Shown piece after piece: positions 33,884-45,849 of a DNA stretch of 64,000 nucleotides (its first letter is position 1; every line of letters starts with the position of its first letter). The notes below the pieces were generated by a model that was not told the origin of the DNA, did not search any database, and saw nothing but the letters and a program-made list of their open reading frames with translations. The stretch comes from Lepidodermella squamata (lineage: Eukaryota; Gastrotricha), in the NCBI GenBank assembly GCA_047495785.1, contig JBLDXI010000046.1, forward strand, positions 806,001 to 870,000, written 5' to 3'. The position numbers were made by a program, and so were the translations under genes.

Positions 33884-36800
33884 TCAAGGCAGAATACATT
33901 TGGCGAAGGTGTCGTAAGTAGTTCCTGCAACAGGTGTCTGCAAATAATAGACAAAATTCAATGGTAAATCGACAACCCGGTGAACCAAATAAGGAAAACA
34001 ATTTCTTACCAGGCCGGAAGGACACTGCTCAGAAGCGTTCACGCATGCTTTGATGGCATTTGACGCGTCAACGCAACGCGTTAGCGTGACCCCATATCGG
34101 CAAATTTGTTGCACGTATTGAAAATTGACGAAAAAATTTCGATCAGCGTTGTAAGTCATTAGCTGGGAAATAATTGATTTTGAGTATCAATTACAATTAG
34201 CAAGTAATTTTCTCACCTCTTGGTAACCAGCAGCACATGGCCTTTCCGCGACGCCCCAAACATAGGTACCTGAGGCGGCGAGATAGCAACATTTTGCGGC
34301 CTAAAATGTAATTCGCAAAAAAATTAGACGCAAAATTAGAGCAAATCGAATTACCCCGGAAAAGCAATCATCACGGCTTGAATACATCAACCGATCATCA
34401 CGGCTTGGCTGGCTGGATCGAACGGTTGTAGCTGTAATGGGAAAAACCAGCGTTCCAGGATTTTCCCCAGTATAATGATACTTACCTCAGACATGGTATC
34501 ACCGCATTCACCAGGGTTTACGCAGTAGCCTCGAGAGCCGTCTGGTGGCACGCATCTCACATAGGCCACTATATAAAAGATGCCATAACGATTTTGTGAG
34601 ATCAACTGAACAACGGAAACTAACTGCATTCCCGGGGCCTGCAATTTCCAATACCGCCGGATTTCTCATAGCAAAACGTGTTGTTTCTGAGGGCGCGAGG
34701 ATTGCGGCAATAGCTGCCCGCCGCCGCGAGAGATCCCTCCGGAAATTCGTAGTCACGTAAAAATGACTGGTTAGACCAGGGCGCGCACGGCGAGCCAGTT
34801 GCAGCTTTAATCTCCGTACCCTCGTAGTCATACTGCGTATCCGTGAAATAGCACTCTTTGCCCAGCGTATCACCAGGCAGGCTATTGCACATGGCGTAGG
34901 CGGCGATTCTGAATAGATTCCAGGTTTTACCCGTCACTTTAACCAGTCTGATACCAGTTGTTGCGAACGATGCCTTAAACACACGCCCAGCGCTGATCGA
35001 GCATTGGCATATTCTGAAAAATGTTAAAGAAAAATGGAAATAACACCAAGGGGCGAAGGCTTTGTTGCTAACTTAGTTCCAGTCGCATAACCACGTGGCC
35101 AATCGCCGTGGACGATTTCAAGATAATCCATGCCTTCACATGTCTCAGCTGTGGACAAAAGGACAAGGCAATTCAAATTGAATCATGACTATGGAAAAAC
35201 TGGGGTCAAAGGAAACACAAGTGTGGCAGACGATTACACATTAGTATAACAGTCTCAAGGTCACATGGGCATCGGTAGCGATCATAACAAGGAAATATCA
35301 TGATATCGCAAAAATTTAGAGGTCTTACTTCTAGCGGAGCCAAATGTAGGAATAATCGATGGGTCAAAAACCACTTTTCGAAACTTTCAACTTACAAGTT
35401 TTAAGAATAGGACGCATTCTTCAATTTAGAATTCCGATGTAGCATTAATTTCACATTTCACAGAAATATTCGAAAAGCGACCTTTTGCTTATCTAAAATC
35501 TAAAATTAGGTTCCGCAACATTTGTTTCTGTTTGTTTCTGCTAAAAGGTAATCTGAGAATTTAGTGCCTCGATGCTCATTCTTCAAGTTGGAATATAAAC
35601 TTTGATAGCGTGTATTTTATCTTAAATTCTCTACCTTAATCCCACCTTTAGGAAATTTAGTACTTATAAGAGAATTTAAAATTTGGCCATGGGAATTATC
35701 CCTTTGAAGTTTCCTAGCATATGGGCGATTCTCCGCCTGAGTTTGTGAGCTTTAGCCGTTTCCAAAGCTGTTGCATGGTGCCCCACCCAAAGGGTTCTTT
35801 GGTATGCCGATTCTACGTCGAGTTGCGCCAAATTCGCCTTACTATGGCTTTCAGAAAAGTCGCTTTACCTGTTGCACTGCTGCAATCAACGCTGGCGTCC
35901 ATTATCGGAACAGTATCGAACGCAAGGACAAAGCCATTCGGTTCGTCCTGTCACTTTCAAGTTCTCATTATAAGTACATTATAATTTATTTTCATTACCG
36001 TGAGAAAGACGTAGAGGCATGTCGTCCCAGCCGGGACATTTGTGGGGATCGTTATGTACTCAGTGGTACAAGGGCTGACAGCAGTAACCGTGGGGCCACA
36101 CTTTGACTCATCATGATAAATCGGTTGATTGCAGACTGGTCCTGTTGCCAAAGCGGCACAACGGCATTGATTACAGTTAAGCGGGTTGTAAACACCGAAG
36201 CCACAGTATTTTCTCTCACCAACTCCACAAACATCTGCAAATTTAAACGTCGCTTTCTACAGCTAATCGCGTTTAAATGCTACCTACCTCTTAAAATTTG
36301 ACGGCAGTATAAAAAGTTGATGCGATTCGCGTCGTTGTAGGAAACGGCTTCCCGCTGGCCAATTGTGAACAGGTTGTGGATGTCCTTCGGTAATATTGTT
36401 CGTTTCTTGCCGTCGGCGCTCAGATATACCGATGCTGGGTGCATAATCGAGCCGTAATCGTATGGCAAGTCCATCGAATTGTCTTGGCTGACAATGGCAA
36501 AGTCTTGTTCCTTCCATCTACGAGGACGTATAAAGAAATCAATGAAATAATACGATTAATGAAGAATAATAAAGAAATATGTTCAACTCACGGAATTATG
36601 TTCCCCATCAAAATGTTGACGAAATCGTCCCGGTCGCTGCGTTGATGCTCGTCAGGCTGTAACATGTCAGAATTAGAAAATCTCCTGGAATTTCTGTTTC
36701 GTCATTCCCAACATCGCCATTCCCTCATTCTTTACAAAATGTAAACATCTTGGTCAAATTAATTACCAAGCCGAGAGCATGGCCGATTTCATGGGCGATT

Positions 36801-37471
36801 TTTCCAGGGCTCTGAAATAATAGATATAACAAATTCTTTACGGCAGTATTGGTATTTGTCCATCACAAACATTTTGACATTCTGGCGTTATCAGAATCAT
36901 TTGAGCCACTTTGCCAACCATGCCAACTTTCGACCAACAACGCCCCCTAAATTAGAAGAAAATATATCGAAAATAAATTAACAATGGGATTTTTTGACTC
37001 ACGATGTCCCAAGTGCGAAAGTAATTGCGTTGCCAAAATTTGGCGGCGTGAAAACCTCCTTGAATTCAACACAAGTTTCAGCAGTCCACATAGCGATCGC
37101 CTTTTGAACATTGTCAGCAAATTTGGCTTGAGACTCTGGTATAAAGACTAGGTATTGTCGATTTTAATTGTTGAGAGATAAGCTAACTCAAGAAATTTGA
37201 TATGTAGTAACGGATAGGAAGCTTCCAAGGGGTGATTGTGTTGCCATCCATGAGTTTCGGCGCCTCGAGTTCAGAATCGGCATCAGCCTAACAAGCAATA
37301 AATAAGGAACATGTTATCAAATTGGTGATAGAAAACCTGGCTTTGAAAGGCTTTGCTTTGTGCCCGAACTGCGTTATCAAGGAATTTTTGGTATAAATCG
37401 TAAGTTGAGCTTTTGCCATTAGCGGGGAAAAGCCAAAAGCATACGATAAGGCTCAATGTAAATAACTTCAT
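33884..37471 (-). CDS. Astacin-EGF-CUB-kringle secreted protein, gene D (multi-exon)
   Basis: The start is at 37471 with a signal peptide (FTLSLIVCFWLFPANG) and the stop codon is at 33884-33886. It is the tandem neighbour of gene C and its close paralog: the N-terminal exons encode almost the same propeptide (FLDNAVRAQSKAFQSQ). Landmarks are the catalytic exon near 36810 with HEIGHALG, the PDEHQRSDRDDF exon near 36655, the Met-turn exon (about 36520-36290, SIMHPASVYLS), EGF/CUB1 (about 36235-35998) and a kringle (about 35015-34632, DTQYDYEG, CAPWSNQ, YCRNP). The Cys-rich tail exons run to 33884. Asp again replaces the third zinc His. A long intron (about 35.17-35.87 kb) splits the CUB domain. 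No inactivating change was seen. Confidence 0.75.
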
Positions 37472-38300
37472 GCTTTTGGCGATATTTAGAACTGAAATTA
37501 TTGAAAATTGGCCGGTTCAATTCAAACAACAGCGCGTGCCTTCGGGCTAGGTGCTAGAAATCAACTGGGCGACCGAAAATATAAACAGACACGCGATCGT
37601 GTCTAATCAGAATGGAATTGAACGAAAAACAAAAATCTCAATTGCGTGATTGATTTAGGTAGTTCGAAATAACACGTGAACCGCAGGCTTACAATTCAAA
37701 ATTTCGAAAATAAAACGGACAATCTAATTTTTATTGAACAGTAAATCCGAAGACGAATGATGGAGAAAATAAACTATTTTCAGGTGCTTTTAGTTTAGGG
37801 GGAGTTCGATTTGAATCGGTTAGAAAAATGACTGTTGAAGGCGTCGAAAGTAGCGTTTCTTTTTGGAAATTGGAAAATGGTCTGTTTTTTTAACCAAGAA
37901 AAGACAAGTAGATTTTAGCTAATTTCCCTCCGAGACCGATAATTGAGTCGACGATTTTCATGGAAGACAAGCGGTCGGACGAGAGATGGTTTAAAATTAG
38001 CTGAATAGCCAGCAAGTTTAGTCACCTTTAGTCCTTTTAGTCACGTTTATTTTAATGAGGTGCGAGTTCCCACTTGCTGACGTTTTCCGACGTGAAAGCT
38101 TGAAAGTAATGACAATATCAACTATTCAACTCCAATAAAGCTGAGACCTAAACGAATACCCTTGAGATGCCTTTCAACGGCATATTCATCGCATCGCCTC
38201 ATCGCTTATCTAAAAGTACTGGTTGTTATGTAAAAAGACATCAGCATTTAGTACAATTCAGTGCAATTCAGTACATTCCACAAATTAAACAGAGCTAGTA
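37472..38300. other. Intergenic stretch upstream of gene D
   Basis: No coding region is seen. This stretch should contain the gene D promoter, near 37.5-37.7 kb. The equivalent region upstream of gene C (33.4-33.6 kb) shares words such as ACACGCGATC. Confidence 0.5.
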
Positions 38301-39898
38301 GACTTCAATATTAACCGATGATTTATTTCCGAAAATGTTATCGAATTATTTTGTAAGAGGTATCGAATTTCAAGTAAAGTGACTCGATTCAAAAATATGC
38401 TTTAAAGATCATCATAATTAGTTGTGGAATTGCTTTTCTACTGAAATAAATAATCGCACATAATGACATAATGAGTTCGCCCGGATCAGACAAGCTTTTG
38501 ACGAAATTTACGAATTAGGACAAACAGGCAGAGGACCGCAAGGCACGGCCGTTCCCGATACCGGGCAGAAAGCAGAGGACATCGCTGCTTCAGGGTTGCG
38601 GCAGTAATTAGAAGCAGCCTCAAGTGAAGCTTCCGGAAATTGGATCGCGCTGTAGCTCCCTTGATTAATCCATGGCTCGCAAGTTGACCCGGTCATAGCA
38701 CTCTGCTCTGTGCCTTCGTAATCGTAGTTGTTCGGCGTGAAGGAACAGGTCTTGGGCAGCTCGTTTCCATGCTGGCCATTACACATGGCATGGACGTAGA
38801 CTTTAATGGTCGGCCATGTATCGGCAGTATTTTTCACAAGCCTCACGAAAGCGGCATTGTTACCATTCTTGAAGACGCGACCAGCTGTTATCCCGCAACG
38901 GCAAGCCCTTAGATTGCCAAAAATGAGGAGAAGCACATCATTTTATTTATTGTAACTGACCTTGGTCCAGATGTATAAAGGAGATAAGAGTCGCCACTAA
39001 TGAAATCGATGAAATCCCCGATATCGCAGGATTCAGCTGCAACATGTCGTGTGATTTATTAATTTGATTGAAACAAATCATGCAACTAACTATCACAGTC
39101 CTGGTCGGCTTTCATGGGAGGCGAATCGAAAGCCATAACAAACCCGCCTTCTTCTTGCTGGAACAACCATTACCCAGCTAATCATCCACTGGTAAAAATA
39201 ATGATTAATACATAAGTACCATAACAACCCAATAATGGCAGGTCGTCCCTGCCGGGACGTTGCCAGGGATTTCAAAGGAGCCATTCTGGCACGCGGTCAT
39301 GTAGGTGATACTTTGACCAATAGCTGGTCGCACGTCGCGCCAGACGTGCCCGGTACGCAGATGCAACGATCGCAATTTTTCGGATCAAATACGCCGTAGA
39401 TACATCTGACAGTACTTGACTGGCACGCACCTAATTCAAGAACACAGAAATATCAATTGCATCGGAAGTCGGAGTCTTGTTAAATCTAATGGTGTATCCT
39501 CAATTTTAGGTTTGCGAAAATTCAAACCCATGGGCATTAAAATTCCTCAAGTAGCTTACTTGGACAATAGAGAGAAAGCACACGGTACTTGTCGACCCAG
39601 GTCAGCGTCTTGTTCTTTTGCGTGATGGTTGACAAGTAATGCGGTTCTAGAGGTTCGATGGTGCGCTGTTCGTTTTTGCTTAGATACGTAGGGCTCGGAT
39701 GCATGATTGAGGCAAAGTCGTAACCAGTATCGCTCCTTTTATCATCCGATGAGATTGCAAAACTGGCAGCGCGACCGCTGAAAGATATCAATATATTCCA
39801 AATTAAAAAACAAATAAGCAGTGTGGGTTACGGTGCAATGTTGTCAGAATTGATCTTCACCCATTGGTAACGGTCACCTCGCTGATGTTCGTCAGGCT
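38300..39898 (-). pseudogene. Astacin-kringle gene E1, 5'-truncated and frameshifted
   Basis: Exons from the PDEHQRGDRYQW exon (start at 39898) through the kringle (stop at 38508) are present, followed by 3' UTR-like sequence. The signal, propeptide and HEIGH exons are missing. The Met-turn exon reads SIMHPSPTYLS. In the EGF/CUB exon, a deletion near 39315-39330 removes about eight codons between CDQ and GQSIT and shifts the frame. The kringle (YDYEG, CEPWINQ, NYCRNP) is open. There is no Cys-rich tail, so this belongs to the short class with F and H. Confidence 0.75.
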
Positions 39899-39999
39899 GC
39901 GAAGAGACCTCCTAAAACTGAGCCAATAACAAACGGGTTTTCCTACAACCTCTATTTTGGCGTTTTGGTTATTATAAATTGTTTATATCTGTAACGGCT

Positions 40000-40910
40000 T
40001 GAATACTGCTTCATAATAACCGTTGATTTATTTCCGAAAATTTGACCGAATTAATGTTCAATCGCCGTAGAATTTCAAGTCAAATGATTTGATTCACATA
40101 TAGTATATATTTAATAATCCTCACAAATGGCAGTGGAATACTTTGTTTTGCAACTGACATGTTCACATTATGATAAATATTCGCCATAATAGAATGTATT
40201 CGTCCAGGTCAGACTAGCTTTTGAGGGAATTTAGGAGTTTCCACAATCAGGCATAGGACCGCAACGCCTCGCAATTTGCCCTATCGAGCAAACAGGAACG
40301 TCCGAAGCTGCTTTAGGGTTGCGGCAATAATTAGAAGCAGCCTCGAGTGAACCATCCGGAAAATCGAGCGCAGTGAAATTCGATTGGCTAGTCCATGCCT
40401 CGCAAGTATCCCCATTCGCAGCATTCTGCTGTGTGCCTTCGTAATCGTAGTAGCTCGGCGTGAAGGAACAGCTCTTGCTAAGGTTGTTACCATGCTGGCC
40501 AGTACACATGGAATGGACGAATACTTTGACGGTCGGCCACGTATCGGCCGTCCTTTTCACCAGCCTCATCAGGCTGCGGATAGAAAAATGATTATCATTC
40601 ATTTAATCAGTTGAAAAATCAATTACAAATCCGAGTGCGTGACCAATTTCATGAGCTATCAACCCAATATCCTGAAATAAAAAATGCCTAAAAAATCTAT
40701 CGATGAAAGTGCCGAAGCGAGAATCGTACATATGAACACTCTTTCGTGATCAAAACATGTTGAGCGTAATCTTCCACCATACCGATTTTTGACCAACATT
40801 CGCCGCTGAAAAATGACCAGATAAGTCGAATGTTTACATATACCCCGAGGCATAGTAGTATCTACCGATTGTCAGGGCTCCATTGAAATACCAACCCCCC
40901 ACGTTGCGAA
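40000..40910 (-). pseudogene. Astacin-kringle fragment E2 with exon fusion
   Basis: From right to left there is a damaged piece of the exon before CWSKIGMVEDYAQ, that exon itself (about 40805-40725), the HEIGH exon (40672-40625 region), and then a single exon running from the first codons of the PDEHQR exon directly into a kringle exon (about 40571-40231). Exons encoding the Met-turn, EGF and most of CUB are deleted. The 3' flank (40000-40230) matches the 3' flank of E1 at 38310-38510. The 5' exons with signal and propeptide are not found. Confidence 0.7.
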
Positions 40911-42032
40911 GGTTATATTTGGGAAAATAAAAGATCCAACTTGATTTTCCATCAGAAATTGAGCTTTTCGCCATTTTTGGATCAAACGCTCATTCTGTCG
41001 ATTTTCGTTTTGATTTTCACTCTCGCTTTTTTTGCCGCCAGATATTCGCGTCAGACTGGCACGCTGCTACGTTGAAGAATCGCACCACGGCTCTAGCTAT
41101 TTGAACTGTTGGCTCATCAAATCAACCTGGCGAGTGAATTTGGCTGATGTCAACTAGTTCGCCGATCTGGTCATTGTCGATCTCAAGCTTTCGGCGGTTT
41201 CGATCCTGTTCGAGGAAGCGTGTCGTCGAACCAGTTCGACCCAGGAACGAAGGCTGATGGATTGTTACGGAATACAAGACGAAAACGGCGTCGTTTTGGC
41301 AATTTCCAGGATACAAGAGGAATGCGATTTTCTCAACATTGAGCTGCTCGGATTTCGCAATTGTCCCGGTGGAGTTCTGGGTTTTATCGACATTGTGGCC
41401 GAACACTGCTCGATTTTCTCGGTAGCAGGGGTGAATGTTGCCAGATTTTCGAGCCACACCAGCTTTTCAATGAGATTGTTTGATTTTGAGTTTTAGACCG
41501 GCATCTAGGATTTTTATGCTACGGTCATACGGCAGCACGACAGAAAAGTACATTCACGACTACGGTAGAAATTGTTTTGAATTTGATGAGGACATCTTTA
41601 ATACTGCCACAGTAAGACGTCGCAAAATATCCTTTATGAACCTGTAACAATTAAGGAATCCTTAACGGTGTTGAGGGCCCGCTGAAAATGCCCTAGGCCG
41701 TAGCGAAGCGAAGCCCGAGGGTATTTTCAAGGGCTGAAATCGAGTTTATGCCGTTCCTGTTCCAACATGGTTGGTTATTTTTTAAAGAAAAACTTATTTT
41801 CCGCTCGAAAACTGGATAAAATGCCCTCACACAGTTTTAGCGTTCAAAAAAAATGACTTTTGTTAAAATGCTTTCTTTGGTTCAAATCTTTGCTTAGCTA
41901 GTCTAATGGAGCCTGGTTCGTCCAGTAAATCAGTGATTTGGATTTCAACAGAAATTAAAAATAAAAGATCCACCTTAAACGGAATCACCGGGCGGAAACT
42001 CCGGGCGGAATTAAGCAATCTTGGATGGTTCA
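40911..42032. other. Intergenic stretch, no gene assigned
   Basis: An 80-codon plus-strand frame at about 41257-41496 contains no recognisable domain. An imperfect hairpin lies at 41684-41728, with GAAAATGCCCTAGG facing CCGAGGGTATTTTC. Nothing else could be supported. Confidence 0.4.
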
Positions 42033-42109
42033 GAATACAGAAACACTTTTCTTGTACGAATGACTGTATGACATACAGTCATTCGTACAAGAAAAGTGTT
42101 TCTGTATTC
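42033..42109. repeat. Perfect 38-base inverted repeat with a one-base loop
   Basis: The arms 42033-42070 and 42072-42109 are exact reverse complements around a single A at 42071. A related shorter inverted repeat using the same AGTGTTTCTGTATT word lies at 42247-42281. The surrounding sequence is noncoding. Confidence 0.95.
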
Positions 42110-42712
42110 GGAGTAAATTCGAGATTGCTTTTCTCCTCTGTATCTGCTAAAAACTCGGAGAAACGTAGCTAGAAAGTGCGGGGAAAAGTGATCTTGTACG
42201 CCATTTATATAGGAAAATGCTAAAATAAAAATTCCATCTTAATAAAAGTGTTTCTGTATTGTACAGGAATACAGAAACACTATTTCTGTATCGTTTTTTA
42301 GCCTCAATCATAGGAGAATCGCATTTTCCATTGAAGCAAAAAATAACCAACCATGTGGGAACTTAAAATTTCTTTCTTCCATGGATTCTAGCATGATTCT
42401 CCATGATTCTCATTCGATTCAGTAAAAAAATCTTCGATAAGTCTGTATGGTAGGGTGATAGCTGCCAAGCCGTCTCGAACTAGACGGAAAAAGTTAAAAA
42501 AGGCACCTGCGAGAAAAGTCGATAAATCAAGAATCAAGTGCAACACTTTTTATTCAACTCAAAATAGTATTAGATGTGCTGATTTACAGCTGATCGGAAG
42601 GTTCGACGGCAGGCAGAAATTTTGATCATACTCGCCTAATTATCTTTAAATTCAGATTCAGCTTAATACTTGAAAGTTCATGCATTGCATCAACACAACT
42701 TCAATCTCAAAT
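42110..42712. other. Intergenic stretch 3' of gene F
   Basis: It contains the shorter inverted repeat (42247-42281) that echoes the large palindrome. No gene is seen. The right end should include the gene F 3' UTR. Confidence 0.5.
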
Positions 42713-44821
42713 TTATCCAGTCGATGCTGAACAATTAAGAATCGCCCCAGCACACGAAATCGAATTTCCACTAGCGTCGACACAGAAAGGGCTACTACTC
42801 GACGCCTTCGGATTTCGGCAGTAGTTGCTAGCGCGTTCGATAGACCCTTCGGGAAAGTCAAACGGCTTAAATTCTGGCCTGGATGACCATGACCTACAGT
42901 CCAGCTGGGTAGCAGCCCCCTCATAGTCGTATTGATTGCTGGTGAACGCACACTCCTTGCCGAGAGATGTACCGGTTCTGCCGCCACACATGCCATAGGC
43001 GGCGAGTCGGCTTGGCATCCACGTGTCACTGGTTACTTTCACAATTTTAACCACCAGCCAGTTCCAAGTGGTTGTGCTTTTGAAAACTCGCCCCGAGCTA
43101 ACAGAACACCGGCACACTCTGCAACAAATGTGTTATAGAAAAAGCTATAGTAAGCATTCATGGCGACCAACCTTGGACCAGCAGCAAAACCTATCCGAGT
43201 ATCGTCGATGAATTCCATGTAATCGCCCGATTCACAAGAGGAAGCTATCGGATAATCGATGAATTGATGTATTAAATTGTGATCTACGGCTTACCAGAAT
43301 CGTCGCAAGGTTGGTTGTTGTTCATAGGAACTGAATCGAAACCAACAACCAGCCCACTGCCGTCGGCCTAGAGTTGAAAAATTGGTATGTAATTATTACG
43401 ATCCACAATCCTCTCACCGTGTATATCCAGCGGTAACAAGTCGTACCAGCTGGGATGTTTGTTGGAATATCGAAAAAGGCTGGCGTGCATGGGTCAACAT
43501 AGTTGTAACTTGGCCCGCAGATTGCTTCATCAGAGAAAATGGATTGGTCGCAATTTGGACCGAAGTAGCCTTCGCCGCACATGCAGTTGGCGCAATCATT
43601 AGGATTGAAAACACCAACAAGGCACGCAGGATGAGTAGGACACTTCTCTATGTTTTTTCCAAACACCATGAAATGATAAATTGTAATGCCAAAACATTGT
43701 CCCACCTTGACAATACAGCGAGATGATTCGATACTTGTCAGTGAACGACAGAGTTGGTTTAACCGCGTTGACGCTGTAGATATAGTGTGGATCTTTCGGC
43801 TCAATTGTTCGAGAACCACCATCCTTCGAACGGAAGTTCAATTTCTTGTGCATGATTGAACCGAAATCATACGGCATATCGACGCGGTTATCAGGGGTGA
43901 TGATCTCAAAGTCTGCCTCACGGCCGCTGGAAAAAATTAAACTTTTTCCATGCGAGGAATTAGTCTAGCAAAACAAAGCTCACGATTCAACACGGTCCAA
44001 TACGATGTCAACCCAGTCGTCGCGATCTGCTCTTTGATGCTCGTCGGGCTGTTACAAGTAAACTTCTTATTAGTTAGGAGGTGTGTAGGTAAATCATACC
44101 AATCCTAGAGCGTGACCGATCTCGTGAGCAATCAGGCCCGGATCCTAGGTAAAGGCAGACTATTGAGAGGATTTAAAAAATTCGAAATCATACATTAGAG
44201 CATTCTTCCGTTATCAGTATCATTTGCGCATAATTGCCAACCATGCCAATTTTCGACCAGCATTCCCAGCTAACCATTTCCGAAATGTTGGAAGATCAAT
44301 TGATTCAATTGCATAATGCTTACCCTGTCCCTAGAGCAAACGTGATAGCGTTGCCAGCAACTGGTGGCGTGAAAACCTCCTCAAATCGAACACACGTTGC
44401 GGCAGACCACATGTTAATTGCGGCAAGGACGTTAGCTGCTATCGCAGTGTCACTTTCTAGAAACAAAATTACTCAATGCGAAATATCAAGATGACCAGGC
44501 AAAATTACTCAGTTTGCTAGTCATGTAGTAGCGAATAGGCAGCGTCCATTTGACGAAAGGCGTTGAGGTTTGCAGCCGAGGCGCATCGTTACTTAGCTCG
44601 GCATCTCCCTTGAATGAATCTGCCACAAATGTAGCGGAAAATTCAGCTCTTCGCTTGATGTGATTTTGTAATATATCTTGTAGCTAAAGAAATCATTTCA
44701 ATATTCAATACAAGTTTTGAGCTAATTGAAAACAAAACCTCACCTCAACTTCAGGCGTTGAATGGACTTGGCATGTGAACATGCAAACAGACGTGAGCCA
44801 TAATAATACGATCGGTTGCAT
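42713..44821 (-). CDS. Astacin-EGF-CUB-kringle secreted protein, gene F (short form)
   Basis: The start is at 44821 with a signal peptide (IVLLWLTSVCMFTCQVHS) and the stop is at 42713. Exons include a propeptide with KWTLPIRYYMTSKL and an exon with CWSKIGMVGNYAQMILI. The catalytic exon is about 44146-44102 (GLIAHEIGHALGL), followed by PDEHQRADRDDW. The third ligand is Asp. The Met-turn exon is about 43925-43710 (SIMHKKLNFRS), so the residue after MH is Lys rather than Tyr. EGF lies at about 43650-43540 with CANCMCGEGYFGPNC. CUB follows, then a kringle that ends the protein (TSNQYDYEG, CRSWSSRP, NYCRNP and six Cys). It lacks the Cys-rich tail found in A-D. All exons I read are open. Confidence 0.8.
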
Positions 44822-45790
44822 TTTAAACAGTAAATAAAAAATGAAAAATAAATGCGAATGATTTTTTGGAATTGGCTTTTGAAGGCACGTGTCGTGTCGC
44901 ACGATAAAGTCATGTGCTCGTCGTGAAAAACACCGGCGAAAATGTTACGTGATATTTTTTCACATGTTGTTGTGACTTGGATTTATCATTCATCACTGTT
45001 GCTTTTTGATCATCTTAAAATTTCCAAACCCCGAATACTCCAAGACCTCGAGGCTATGAAAACACAAGTATCTTGTTACCATGTAAACGCATAAATCGTA
45101 ACCTATCTTAAAAAAACAATGCCGAACATTGTAGGCCGGGTTTGCAGGGTCGAAGTCCATTTTTATTTGCTGCGTCGATGGTGTGGCGGTGGGGTGGTGA
45201 AGTTTGTTGTCGTAGTAGTTTTTGCAAATATTTTTCATTCATCTCCAGCTAAAAATCAGCTAAATCTAATCAGCTAAAAAAAACCGACCGCTCGACCACA
45301 CCACCATCACCACATAACAAGCATAGTTGTTCACCGTGGAAAACAGCTGATGTTCAAAACATCTTGTAAACAAGGCATTAAGCATAAAGCATAAAGCAAT
45401 TCGTCGCCGCCATAATTCTTTATTTTAAATCAATATTACTTCGATTAATAATTTAATCGACATTGAAGCATAGCAGGGATACGGGCCGGGTATCCCTGAT
45501 CCTGATAAGGCTGCGTCGATCAGCGTGAGCTTGGGCGGTTTTTTTCTGATTTTGACGAATTTGCATTATAATCTAAAATTAAAGCTTTGGTCCAGCGTTC
45601 AGGTTCAATAATGAATTCTTCGCTGTCCCTGATTCCAAACTTGTAGGCTGGAATCTCAATTTTTATCCGTACTTATAATATACCGCTTCGGAATGAGGAG
45701 CATTAAATATACAACTGACACTTCTGGAATGAAAGGAGAATATTTATTTATTTATTTTAAATTTCCACAAATTCATTATTTAAGACATAT
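44822..45790. other. Intergenic stretch upstream of gene F
   Basis: One minus-strand frame (45238-44993) encodes FDPANPAYNVRHCFFKIG and might be an isolated first exon of an unknown gene, but no partner exon was found. The rest shows nothing. The gene F promoter should lie near 44.85-45.0 kb. Confidence 0.35.
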
Positions 45791-45849
45791 AAGTCAAAAT
45801 AAATCCATATATAACGGCGTGTTGATAAATCAAGAGGAAAAATAAATAC

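Noticed and set aside
41257-41496. 80-residue plus-strand frame and overlapping minus-strand frame
   Set aside because: There is no recognisable domain, signal or splice partner, and both strands are open over the same stretch.
44993-45238. Minus-strand 81-residue frame as a complete gene
   Set aside because: It has one suggestive segment (AYNVRHCFFK) but no partner exons or family match, so it is only mentioned in the intergenic entry.
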